A stretch of DNA of 64,000 nucleotides, taken from assembly GCA_034359265.1 (NCBI GenBank), contig CP136890.1, positions 65,907,501-65,971,500 of the forward strand, written 5' to 3'. A program made the translations under genes and the position numbers. Below, piece after piece: positions 11,526-22,996 of this stretch. The notes beneath the pieces are model-generated. The model was not told the DNA's origin and ran no database searches. It saw nothing but the letters and a program-made list of their open reading frames with translations. The DNA comes from Canna indica (Eukaryota; Streptophyta; Magnoliopsida; Zingiberales; Cannaceae). Position 1 is the stretch's first letter. Every line of letters starts with the position of its first letter.

Positions 11526-13109
11526 AAGGGTTAATTTATGTATCTAGCCCAAATTATAACCTTTTTCACAAATCTAGCTCGATCTTTCATTTGTATCAAT
11601 TACATCCTGAACTATCATATTGATATCAATTTTAGTCCGACGTCAGATGCCCGTCAATGCAACTATTAGGTGCTGACGTGGCATCTAATTAAGTAAATTA
11701 AAAAATATTTTTTTATTATCACTTGTGCCACGTCAGCTTGTAATAAAAATATTATAATATTATACAAATAAGGAAAACTAATGTCTATCCCAAACTTTGG
11801 TGCTTATAACAAATATATCCCAACCTTTAATCTTCTTCCTAATCTATCTCAAACTTTGAGATTGACAACAATTATAATTCTTGAAGACAAATGATTTTTT
11901 TAAAACACATCAAAACTCTCAGTTTATCCGATAATTCTGTATCCAAAAAACCTTTTAACACATCGAAGAATCCCACTTTTAATATCACCAAAATTAGTTT
12001 ATAGTCATTTTATATAAATTTCATTTCAAATTTTGTATTTTTAAAAAATAAAAAATTGTAGTAAAATGAAGAAAATTTATTAAAGAAATTAAATGTTAAA
12101 CCAAATTAAATACAATATTATAAATAATGTTAAATGTATGATATATAATAATATTATTAGTAAAATATATTGATTTTGTTCAAATATTTAATTTTTTCTA
12201 TAATGCCAAAATCGAATTGAATAAAAAAATCAACACAAAACTAAAAAAATCAAATTTAAATGATCAATTTTATTAGACACTAAGAAAATATAATCATAAT
12301 ATTAAATATTTAATAAATAATAATATAAGCAAAAAATGTATTGGTTTAATCAGAAGTTTTGAATTTTTTTATAAAATACAATAGCCGAATTGAATAAAAA
12401 AATAAAAAAAAATAAAAAAATTTGATAAATAATAATACTATACAGAAAGTTATTGTTTTAATTTGAGCATTTCGATTTTCTTTGATATGCATTTATATAA
12501 TGAAATAAAAAATTAATAAGAAAATCAAAATTTGAATCAATTTTTTTAAAATATAATTTCAATACATAATTATAAAATTATTTTCAATTTTTTTTATCAT
12601 TTAATAAATAATAAGAATAAATGAAAAAGTTATTGATTTATTTTCAAAGTTTTAGATTTTTTTAATGTAATAGTCGAATTTAATAAAAAAATAGGAATAA
12701 ATGTAATTCAAACTTTTGAATTGATTATAATTGTAATGTAATCTAAATTTCAAGCTCAATTTCAAATGAGACGATTGTTGTCAATCCCAAAGTTTGGGAT
12801 AGATTAGGGAGAAACATTATAGGTTGGGATAGATTCGTTAAAAGGGCCAAAGTTTGCGATATATACATTAATTTTCCGTATTTATATAATATTATAATAT
12901 TTTTTATTATATGCTGATGTGGCACAAGTGATAATAAAAAAATATTTTTTAATTTACTGAGTCAGATGTCATATTGTCACCTAACGGTTGCATTGACGGG
13001 CATCTGACGTCGGGCTAGAATTGATATCACTTTAATAGATACAAATTAAAGATCGAACTAAATTTGTAAAAATTGTCATAGTTTGGGCTAGATACATTAA
13101 TTAATCCTT
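11526..13109. mobile_element. Non-autonomous DNA element with about 340-bp terminal inverted repeats (MULE-like)
   Basis: The left end (11526-11872) and the complement of the right end (12773-13109) share long stretches, including ATGTATCTAGCCCAAA near the tips, GACGTCAGATGCCCGTCAAT, TTATCACTTGTGCCAC and ATCCCAACCT. The interior is very AT-rich and has no coding potential. Long degenerate TIRs around a non-coding core fit a non-autonomous Mutator-like element. No 9-bp target-site duplication is seen: the left flank is the gypsy LTR end and the right flank is LINE sequence, so the element sits at a rearranged junction. Confidence 0.8.
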
Positions 13110-14830
13110 CATTTAAATATCTAGGGTATATTATCTCACCTAGAAGAGCTCCTCCTCACTCTTATGACTTTGTGATTGATAATATTTAAAATAGAATTGG
13201 TAGCTAACGGAATAATTTCATTTCCCAAGTTGGTCGCATTGTGCTTGTAATTTCTGTTTTAAATTCTATATCCCTTTGCACACTTTAGTTGTGTCTTGGA
13301 TTATTAATAAAATTATTAATGTCATTATTTCTAAGCTTAGACATTTTATTTGGTCCTAAAGATGCTAGCAAAGGTTTGCATTTAATCAATTGGGATACCA
13401 TCACATTACCTAAAGCTTTGGGTGGCTTAGGTGTGCATGACATGTCATAAAGTCAAGTCTTTGCAAATTAAAATAATTTTTCTTACCTTGATAATGGGGA
13501 TTCTCTTTGGGTCAAGCTTGTTAAATACAAGTATTCATATATTGTTTTCTCAAACTTCTATTAGCATTTCTAAGAAGTATGCTGAGGCTTAAAAATTATT
13601 TGTTTTTGCTTCTAAAGATCTCAGGTTTGGTTTCAAGAAGCTTATAAATTTTCTGGGCTTAATACTAATATCATGCATGAATGTTGGTGCTTCGGTACTC
13701 CTTTGAGCAATAAGCCTATTTATGTTAATGTGGACGTTGACCTCCCATATAATATTGTTAGCCATTTAGTGTTGGATAATGCTTGGAATGATTTATGTGG
13801 ATTAAATTGTTTTCATCCTTCTACGTGGAAATCTATTAAGAAACTTCAGTTGCCTTTACCACCCGATGATGACACTTGGGTTTGAAATATAAAGGCCTAA
13901 TTTATGACAACTTAAGCTTCCTCCTTAAATCCTTACCTTTCTTTGGAAATTAATTCATGGTTGGTTACCAACTAGAGGTTATCTATATCGTATAGGCCTT
14001 ATTTCCTTTTTTGAGTGTCCCTTGTGTCAAATTCGAACTGAATTTGAAAATATTAGTCATCTTTTCTTTTTTTTGCCCATACATTTCTTCTGTGTGGTCT
14101 CTTCTCCAATCCAAAACTGGTCTTACTCTTAACCATGGAAATCCTTTGTTAGATGGTGGTTGACTAAAGTTGTCTTTAAGTCGGACCGGGATGTTCTCTA
14201 TAAAGATTTTAATAGCTGTTATCTTTTGGTTCACCTAGCATGCAACGAATGAAAATGTTCATCTTATTAGGCAGCATTTCCCTAATAGTCTCATGATCCA
14301 AATTTTTGCTTTCACAGCACGGATTACTAAGCCCTAGGTTCCTGAGGGCTCTTTGATCTCACCTTCTAATTCAGCATCTCCTTCTAATGGATTTCCACAT
14401 AGAATGATTTTATAAAATTGAATTGTGATGGCTCGTGATATGATTTTCAGGCTGGTACTGGTTTTGTGGCTAGAGACAAGATGAAAATTCATTTATACTT
14501 TGCTAGAATTTGTTTTGTGACTCTTGCTATTTGTGCATCTAGCCAAAACTCTACTTATATTATCATCGAATCGGTCTCTAAGTAACACTGTTTAGGGCCA
14601 ATGCCAAATACATCCAAGATTAAGATCCATTGTCAAATAGATTTGCTCTCTTGTTACTTTGTTAGAGACTTTCCTTACTGTACTATTTCCTTCTATTTGG
14701 ACTATTATCAGACCTCCGGAGCTTACTATTTTATTGTATATTTGTATGTAATTAATGTAATATTTTTGGTAAAAAGAATGATCTGAATTATTTTGTATTT
14801 TATTTTTCTTCAAATTTTTAACCTTTTAGT
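13110..14830 (+). pseudogene. LINE remnant 1: C-terminal reverse transcriptase, zinc-binding region and RNase H
   Basis: The translation starts with FKYLGYIISP and continues with SQVGRIVLV, LINWDTITLPKALGGLGVHD and, at 13670-13885, a region ending KLQLPLPPDDDTWV. This is the order found after the catalytic part of plant non-LTR reverse transcriptases. At about 14415-14510 the string IKLNCDGS and AGTGFVARDK marks the RNase H fold. Many stops and shifts are present. The 5' half, with endonuclease and catalytic reverse transcriptase, is missing and the MULE-like element lies at the break. Confidence 0.85.
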
Positions 14831-14843
14831 CAAAGTAATTAAA
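14831..14843. repeat. Target-site duplication, left copy, of LINE 2
   Basis: CAAAGTAATTAAA is repeated exactly at 36813-36825. The two copies bound a full LINE. Confidence 0.93.
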
Positions 14844-14851
14844 GTTGAAAC

Positions 14852-14942
14852 ATGAAAAGGATGATGGGATCTGACGCTGACGGCGACTCTGGTGGCCGCA
14901 GCAAGGAGACTTTCCCGAGCTGGGTTCCTAAGCCTAAGAAGT
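14852..14942 (+). pseudogene. LINE 2 ORF1, first segment (5' of the CACTA insertion)
   Basis: ATG at 14852 opens 30 codons (MKRMMGSDADGDSGG...) up to the CACTA insertion at 14943. The frame resumes at 29602 once the element and one copy of the AGT target duplication are left out. The protein is the nucleic-acid-binding chaperone of the LINE. Confidence 0.85.
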
Positions 14943-14962
14943 TACTACAAGAAAACATAGCT

Positions 14963-15047
14963 TCACCAACAGAAGTTTTACCAACGGATATAATTTGTTG
15001 GTATTACCAATAAAATTACCAACGGATAAATAATCCGTTGGTAAATT
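14963..15047. repeat. Left subterminal repeats of the 14.7-kb CACTA element
   Basis: Four to five copies of ACCAACGGAT or its complement CCGTTGGTAA lie just inside the left tip. The same motif fills the right end at 29222-29580. Confidence 0.85.
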
Positions 15048-16924
15048 AGCATTTTTTTTCGTTTCAGCCGACCAAATTTTTTTCCCCCCCTCTCATTTCG
15101 GCCGACCACTTTAGTTTCCCCCTCTCCCACTCGTCAAAATAATTTCTCGCGCCTCTTTTTTTTTCAGCCAACGTTGGCAAAGCATCGTCTTCGTCTTTCT
15201 TCCCCCTCTCCCACTCGTCATCCTTCTTCTCAGGCTGCCCCGACAAAGCCATTTCTTCCTTCCCCACAATTTTCTTCCCCGCAGGCTCCTTCCCCGCCGG
15301 TTCCTTCCCCGCAGCCGACAAAATAATCGGTTCGAGCTAGTCATCACATATAGCGCAGGTTCCTTCTAATTCCCCGCAGCTGATTCGAGCTTTTATTTCT
15401 TCCCTCCCCTTCTACAGGTTCCTTCCATTCCTCGTGCCCTAATCCTCTGTTACTTTGTGGCGAAGCGCAGGAAGCGCTCAGAGGAAGCGCAAGTAGTCAC
15501 AGACAACCGACCGACGAGTGAATTCCTACCCTTCTACGGGTTTCGAGCTCTCGATTACCCATTCGATTGTGGAGGTTCGATTTTAGTTGCGATTTCATGA
15601 TGTTCAGATGATTTTAGTTGCGATTTTAGTCAAATATTAGAGATGCTTTTAATTTTAGTTAATGAAGGTCAAATTTTCGTTAATGCTCGTCTCCACACTC
15701 ACCATCTACCCACATTTTTTATTAATCACAAGATCTCATATAAAGATGAGATGCTTGATAATTTTCATTCTGGCATCTTTTGGCTAAGAAACAAATTCTA
15801 TCCCTTGATCTAATTTAACCTAATAACACTTCATGCATTAGGTCTTCTCTTTTTAGTAACAATTGTGAACAAAGGGCATGTATATATCATGATTAATGAA
15901 AAATATATTAAATAGATGTAAGCAAGTAAATGAGATGTCCAAAACAAGTGACAATGTAGAATGGAAATGGTACTGCTACACAAGCAACAATAGCACTGTA
16001 AGCTATTGACAGAAAAGTGATGTCAATCCTGATGCATGTATGAACTACTCAGGCATGCATGGAGTTGTTTGATTATTTGTAAACTAGTCTAGCTCGTCAT
16101 ATTTGTGAGTTGACTGATCAGCTTTCTCTCCATCTGTAGCGACAAGTTGGGTTACAACAGACATAGAATAAGGTCATTCCTTCCTCCCCATGTGAGGAAG
16201 CCGGTAAACATTGCAAAATACACCTCGTTAACTATATGGAAATTATAAGGAGAAAGAAAGAATCTAAATAAGGAACTAGTTGTGCCGCCAGTTTTAAAAT
16301 GGCAGCAAAAAAAGGTCATTCTTGGTTTGAACTTGCTTGTACGTATTCAAGTTATCAGAACCAGAATTTATTTTCAAAGTATTTAGTTGATACAACACGG
16401 AACACTTGCAAATAGGATCAGGTCAGTCAGGTCAATCTATCCATCACTAGCCATATGGTGCAAAAGAAACAAATACTACACTATATGTGCTAGAAATTTC
16501 AAACATAACAAGGCTCTATAATAAGATAGTAGAATGCATCTTGAAACTTTTTTTAGAGACTTTGAGATAGATGACCCTAGACTTGAATTGAATGGAGAAA
16601 ATTGAATGGAGAAAGTTAGTAGGATTTATTTTTTACTAGTTGAGTAATAAACTGCAGTTCACAGGCAAAGAATTGCTTAGCTAGTTGTGTAAGTAGTCTC
16701 TAGACTGATAAAATCATTTGCTTAGCTAGTTCACTAGTTGAGTAATTAATTGTTTTGAGTAATTATTTTGAATTTTGATTGTAGATTAAATTGCTTGTTG
16801 TTAAGTGTTAACTGATTGTAGATTAAAATGTTTTCATTTTTGAATGTGGATACATGATATTGGATGTTGCTTCTTGTTAAATTGCTTGTGTGTTCTGAAT
16901 TGTTCTGATGAAATTGTTCTGAAA
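15048..16924. other. CACTA interior, non-coding 5' region
   Basis: The first 300 bases are pyrimidine-rich with repeated CCCCGCAGG/TTCCTTC words, and the minus-strand frames there are a by-product of that composition. The stretch 15360-15600 (GAAGCGC repeats, then TTCGAGCTCTCG) resembles a transcribed leader. From 15600 on it is AT-rich and no coding frame, RNA gene or known element was recognised. Confidence 0.5.
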
Positions 16925-17094
16925 TCGGAAAATTTGGTCGGTTAACCGGACCGAACCAAAATTTTTCAGTTAATTTGGTCGGTTAACTGAAAGTTTCGGT
17001 TCGGAAAATGGTTAAGATGTTGTGTATAAATTCGGTTCGGTTAACCGAACGGTCGATTCGGTTAATTTACCGAACTGACCGTTGCACACCCCTA
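16925..17094. repeat. Degenerate MITE-like repeat with GGTTCGGTTAACCGAACC palindromes
   Basis: The words TCGGTTAACCG, GGTTAACTGAAA and CGGTTCGGTTAACCGAAC recur, and the right edge reads GCACACCCCTA, the complement of a TAGGGGTGTGC tip common in plant hAT-type MITEs. A matching left tip was not found, so the copy is truncated or the class is uncertain. Confidence 0.5.
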
Positions 17095-17818
17095 GACGAC
17101 GAAACTATTGGACGAGTCATGAATTGTATCGATGTGTTTTCCTGCTCATTGAACGATAGGTCGAATCGCGTAACACAAGCAAACACTTCTCGTAATCAGA
17201 AACCAATAATTGATCCGACAATGAATGCAAATTTTTTGGCAAGTCCTGCAAGTGATGATATCACTGTAGTGGACCAACCTGCTCGATAATCCTATAACAA
17301 AAACATTATAGAATTTATTTAAGTCAAGCTCATAATTGTACAGTTGGAGTGTTAATTTACTAAATAATCTGGACCATTGTAGGATGAGTACGCATGCATG
17401 GTGCCAACTATCTTAGCTTATCGTGCACTAAGGTTAGCATTGATTCTTGAATTTTTGGTCGAAGAACGTAATGAATAGAGTATATTATGGTATTGAAAAT
17501 TCATTGGTATGACTTTTAATTGGGCGAAGAAGAATGCTTTTATCAGAAAAATATGAATGTTACAACTTACTCTACTTCTTGTGTTGTTTTAAGTTTTTTT
17601 CTTGATTGGTTTTAGAGAATGCAATATGGATATTGTTTTATCTTTAGCTGACTTGTGAAACGAGAGACTAGAGTTCAACTTACTCTGCCTATATTCAGTT
17701 TAGAAGGATTGTGAAACTTAATGCAAAATGCTATTAGAAACTAAACAACATAAACAATGCATGCTAGCACAGTACATTAAATTTAAGAAAGAAATTAAGA
17801 AGATTTTCTTGAAAGTAC
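17095..17818. other. CACTA interior spacer with a short plus-strand open frame
   Basis: A frame from about 17119 to 17289 ends ...SPASDDITVVDQPAR but matches no family I recognise. The part 17290-17818 is AT-rich and, on the minus strand, continues as the intron that follows the captured exon at 17819-18136. Confidence 0.4.
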
Positions 17819-18136
17819 CTTCTTTTAGATAGCGTACTAATGGTACGAAGTAGCCGGCCTCTGCCATAAGAAGCACATTGTGTGCATTGGCTGATAACAC
17901 ACTCAATAACCTCTCTGCGCATTGTGATGCAACAGTGTCATTGCCATTTTGCAGTGTCACTAGCATCACCATACAGCCTCGGATTCTACCAATTTTCGGA
18001 TTCTACCAATTCTTTGTCGAACTTTTATGATCTCGGACAAATCCAATAGTAACCCTACTGCTTCTATACTCTCTGCAGCATCCATTGACAAAGACCGCAC
18101 AAAAGTGGAAAGAGCTTCAATGCCTGCCATCTTCTC
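17819..18136 (-). pseudogene. Captured host exon: ARM-repeat part of a U-box E3 ligase (PUB43/44-like)
   Basis: Reading on the minus strand from 18136, the translation EKMAGIEALSTFVRSLS followed by SQCAERLLSVLSANAHN and AEAGYFVPLVRYLKEG matches the ARM-repeat region of plant U-box ubiquitin ligases of the SAUL1/PUB44 type. The exon has a good acceptor (CTTGCAG before 18136) and donor (GAAG/GTACTTTC at 17819/17818), so genomic DNA rather than cDNA was picked up. A tandem 17-bp duplication (AATTGGTAGAATCCGA words near 17980-18015) shifts the frame. No U-box is present. It lies inside the CACTA element, next to copia debris, and is a transduplicated fragment rather than a gene. Confidence 0.72.
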
Positions 18137-18143
18137 CTGCAAG

Positions 18144-19160
18144 CTATATGCATGTAGCTTGTGTCAAATTAATCCCAAAGTCCAACAAAATTCTTCTCAT
18201 CCAAATTGCTTGATAGCTTGCTGAAGTAGCTGCTACATATTCAGCTTCGGTTGAAGATAATGTAGTTGAATTTTGCTTTTTAGAACACCAGCACACTGTA
18301 CTTGCTCCAACTTTGAATAGATATCCAGTAGTACTTTTTCTGAATATCTCCATTTTCATCTTCTTTTATATATAATGTGTGTTCATTCATGCTTCTCTGA
18401 AATTTTTTTCAGTAACAAAGTAACTATCAATTTTTTCATACAAGCTCCGGAGCTTGCTTTAGGCCATATAAGGACTTCTTTAGCCTATAGATCATTTCTT
18501 CCTTTCCTTTAACCCTTTGGTTGAACTGTTGAACTACATAAACCTCTTCTTTGAGTTCTCCATTTAAGAATGCAGATTTTACATTAAGTTGATAAATTTT
18601 CAGCCCTGAAATTTAAGAATTCACAATTTCAGTTTCATCCTGATCATATGAGCTCTGAACTTGAACTATTAGCTAAATTTTCTTAGATGACTGAGATCTG
18701 GTTTTCTTCCACACCAAATTTCAGCCCTGAAATATCTAGCTTCTTTCTTCTTTGCTTAGGTATGTGACAATAAGCTACACACCCAAATTTTCTTAGATGA
18801 CTGAGATTTGGTTTTCTTCCACACCAAATTTCATATGATGTTTTCTCAAGCAATGCTTTGGTTGTGTTTCTATTTATAATGTATGCTGAAGTATTAAAAG
18901 CCTCTGCCCACAAGTTTTTAGGCAGCTTACTTCCCTTCAGCAGACATCTAGTCATTTCTACCAAAACTTGATTTTTTCTTTATGCAACCCTATTCTGTTG
19001 GGGTGTATACCTTGCAGTAAGCTGATGTTTTATTCCATGTTCATCACGACCACAAAAGGTTTAGAGGTGAATTCTCCTCTATCAGTTCTTAGCACTTTCA
19101 CTTTTGCATCAACCTCATTTTCAACTGCTGCTTTAAATCGAAGGTTCCCTTTGTATGTTG
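18144..19160 (-). pseudogene. Ty1/copia fragments: integrase, reverse transcriptase and RNase H pieces
   Basis: On the minus strand, in order, there are integrase C-terminal words (LPKNLWAEAFNTSAYIIN, about 18700-18900), reverse transcriptase words (SAFLNGELKEEVYV and KSLYGLKQAPE, about 18440-18590) and RNase H words ([10 protein letters not shown] and [14 protein letters not shown], about 18200-18350). All are diagnostic of copia elements. Large parts between them are missing and a piece around 18690-18720 and 18790-18830 is duplicated. The RNase H end runs directly into the acceptor side of the captured ARM exon. Confidence 0.85.
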
Positions 19161-19218
19161 TGCATGTTAATAATTAATGTGCTTAATATTGTTGCTAGGT
19201 TGAAAAGAGTTATTCAAA

Positions 19219-22200
19219 ATGTATACCGATCGTAGTTGGATGAAACGTCGAATAATTGGAGGAGCGTTGACTAATGAATTTATGGAAGGAGTCAAGGGAT
19301 TTCTTGATTTTGTATACTCCAAAACTCAATATGTTTCTGGTGATAAAATTAGGTGCCCATGTCGACGATGTAATAATCTTCAATTTCATTGTCGAGATGA
19401 GGTGGAATATCACTTATGTTCGAAGGGATTTATATCTGGCTACACACAATGGATTGCACATGGGGAGTTGACAAGTGAAGAAGTTGGTGAATCCTCAAGC
19501 ATTCCTCAATCAGAAAGCTTTGATGCTCCTCAAAATCCGTATAGAACTATGGTGGTGGATGCAATCGGTATTGAAGGTATTGGAGAAGAAAGACCAAATG
19601 ATGAAGCTGCCAAGTTTTTTGAATTACTGAATTATGCAGATGAGCCATTGTGGAGTGGTTGTAAGAGTCAAAGTAGGCTATCAGCCATGTCACAGTTGCT
19701 TAATTGCAAATCTGTGTTTAACATGAGTGAAGCTTGATATGATCGGCTGATGTTAATAATTAAAGATATGCTACCAGAAGATGCAAAGTTGGAAGAAAAT
19801 TTTTACAAAACAAATAAGATGATGAAGAAATTAGGACTTGGGTACGAGAAGATAGATGCATGTCAGAATAATTGCATGTTATTTTATAAAGAAATAATAA
19901 ATTTAACGTAGTGCTCAGTGTGTGGACATGCTCGATATAAGCCAAGACTATTAAATAATGGTAGACGAAAAAATATACCGTATAAGGTCTTATGGTATCT
20001 CCTATAGCACCAAGACTTCAAATGCTTTTTATGTCTGAAAAAACTGCAAAGCATATGATTTGGCATGTTAAGAATCGTACTTCCGGCGTTGTTGCACATC
20101 CTGCACATAGTGAGGCATGGAAACAATTTGATGCTCACCATCCTTCATTTGCTTCTGACCCAAGGAATGTCAGATTAGGATTGTGCACCGATGGTTTCAA
20201 CCCATTCGGGCATTCTTCTATTCCCTATTCAGTTTGGCCCGTGCTCATTACTGTATACAATTTGTCGCCATCTATGTGTTTGAAGGATCAATTTATGTTC
20301 GTAAGTTTGATAATTCCTGGACCAAAGAGCCCATGTAAAGAACTTGACGTATTTTTGAGGCCATTGATAGATGAACTGAACATGTTATGGTCTGATGGAA
20401 TTTTGACATATGATGTCTTTAGAAGACAAAATTTTCAAATGAGAGCAGCACTTATGTGGACTATCAGCGACTTCCCTGCATATGTTATGCTATCAGGATG
20501 GAGCACACACGGGAGGTTAGCTTGTCCCTATTGTTTAGAGCGTAGCAAAGCTTTTGTTCTCGAAAATGGGAGAAATATATCATTTTTTTATTGTCATCGT
20601 CAATTTCTCCCTCTTGATCATCCATATCAACGACAAAGAGATAAATTTATGAAATGCCGAATTGAAAGAGATATTCCACCTCTACGATTATCGAGCGATG
20701 ATATAAAGGCACATGTCGATAAATTGCCTGATATTCAATTTGGAAATCAATGTATTAATGTTAGAATTTCTGGATTTGGCCAACAACATAATTGGGTTAA
20801 AAAAAGTATCTTTTGGAGTTTACCGTATTGGCATACAAATTTAATTCGGCATAACTTAGATGTGATGCATATTGAACGGAATGTATTTGAAAATATATTC
20901 AATACAGTGATGGACATCAAGGGGAAAACAAAAGACAATGTCAAGGCCAGAGTTGATTTGCCTAAGTATTGCAAGCGCCCCGAATTAGAATTAGAGCATG
21001 TTAATGGGAAAATGTTGAAGCCGAGAGCCTCATTTGTGTTGAACAAAGAACAAATCAAAGCAGTATGTCAATGGGTTAAAGAATTAAAATTTCTCGATGG
21101 TTATGCTTCAAACATAAGTCGGTGTGTAAATATAGATGACTGCAAATTCTATGGAATGAAAAGTCACGATTGTCATGTTTTCATGCAAAGGCTTATTCCA
21201 ATTGCATTTCGTGATTTATTACCTGATCCAGTATGGGATGCATTAACTGAGCTGAGTTTATTTTTTCGGGACTTGTGTTCAAGTGTGTTGCGAATTGAGG
21301 ATGTAGAACGACTTGAGTTAAACATTGTCAAGATACTATGCAAGCTTGAGAAAATATTTCCACCAAGTTTTTTTGACTCTATGGAGCATCTCCCCGTTCA
21401 CTTAGCTTATGAGGCTAAAATTGGTGGTCCGGTACAATATAGATGGATATATAGATTTGAAAGGTAACACATCTTCCTTTTTATTTTTGATTGAAATTTT
21501 TGAAAAAAATATGTCTTAATTTCTAAGAATATTTTCAGGTATATGCTTCAATTGAAGAAAAAAGTGAAAAATCGAGCATATGTCGAAGGATCCATTTGTG
21601 AAGCATATATCATTGAGGAAATTTCTAATTTTTGTTCTTTTTACTTCGAACCAAAGGTACACACAAGGTTGAATTGATTTGTGAAAAAAACACACACACA
21701 CACATATAGATATATATATATGTATTATATAAGAAATATTAATTTCTTGTTCATTTTATTCCTGGACCAAAAGGTACACACAAGGTTCAATCAATTACCT
21801 CAAAATGATGATGGTGGAGTTCCAACTACCATGGGACGTCTATCTATCTTTACCTATCCTGGTCGACCTTGTGGGGCTGTTGGGCGTTATAGGAGGGTCG
21901 ACAAAAATGAGTATAAAGCAATTGAGCTTTACGTACTTATGAATTGTGAAGAGATCTCTCCTTTCATTGAGTACGTATAGTAGTGTTAATTATTTCATAT
22001 ATTTACTTTATATTAATGTAAACTTTATTGTTTTTTAGTGAGTTTAATAATATCGTTATGCAAAGAGAACTACACTTGACTGACGCAGAGCTTGAGAAGT
22101 TACGAGATAGAGAATTTCCAAAATGGTTGAGAGATTATGTAAGTTGAATAATATAATAATTTTTTTTCTCAATATGAATAATCATGACTATATTATAAAT

Positions 22201-22996
22201 TGTTCTTTTTCTTCTTTTTGTGATAGGTTAATCATAATATTGACACGATTGATAGTCGAATTCTTGCCATTGCACAAGGCCCGCAAAGATTTGTTCGATC
22301 TATGAAGGGTTATTTTGTTAATGGATATAAGTTTCACACCAAGGAATATTCACATGGAAAGAAAATAATAAACAGTGGTGTTTGTGTTAAGGGCAGTTGT
22401 TACAATGATTATGATCGTGATTACTATGGCATCCTGATTGATATTGTACAGGTAGAATACTTTGATGAAGGAAATCAGGTGATGTTATTTAAATGTGAGT
22501 GGTTTGATACCGAAAAAGGAGTTAGGGTACATCCTCGTCATGGACTTGTTGAAATCAATCACAAGTTAAAACTTTATATTGATGCTCATTTTGTGTTAAC
22601 CGAGCAAGCTCAGCAAGTTTATTACACGAGTTACCCCTCAAAGAAAAAAGGAAGAGTGATTGGTGGGTTGCATGCAAAATTAAAGCAAGAAATAGATATG
22701 AAGACATCGAAGAAACATATGATAATATCCCTCCACAGATCGATGATTTTTTTCAAGAGGATGAGGTTGAAGCAGTACAACCTATTATGCCTACAACAGA
22801 GTTAGATGCATCCAATGCATTAGTTAATGTTGGAGTAGTTGATGAGGTAGATCAACATGAAGAATTTTTCTTGAGAACTCAAACACATGCCATTGAGGAG
22901 GATGAAGAAGAAGCAAATGTTGTTGACATTGAAGATGAAGATACTGAAGATGATGAAGTTGATGAGTGTTTGTCAAATGAGGAGAATGATGATTGA
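19219..22996 (+). pseudogene. CACTA transposase (TNP2-like: transposase-associated, Transposase_21, DUF4218/4216 regions)
   Basis: The start MYTDRSWMKRR is followed by CPCRRCNN (transposase-associated domain), then from about 19990 by the catalytic Transposase_21 region (LGLCTDGFNPFG, PYSVWPV, GWSTHGRLACPYC) and, after about 20750, the DUF4218-type region. The first exon ends at 21463 (AAAG/GTAACA) and the next begins at 21539. Further exons include 21780-21970, 22039-22139 and 22228 on, with donors such as TTAT/GTAAGT at 22139. The C-terminus is very acidic. Breaks: TGA at 19735 (family Trp), TAG near 19909, a frameshift near 19990, a duplicated GGTACACACAAGGTT segment around 21655 and 21772, and a frameshift in an A-run near 22640. 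Strand and domain order fit a CACTA mother element, but this copy should not make a full protein. Confidence 0.9.

Noticed and set aside
15064..15347. Basic Arg/Gly-rich minus-strand frames
   Set aside because: They come from a C/T-rich simple-sequence stretch at the CACTA left end.
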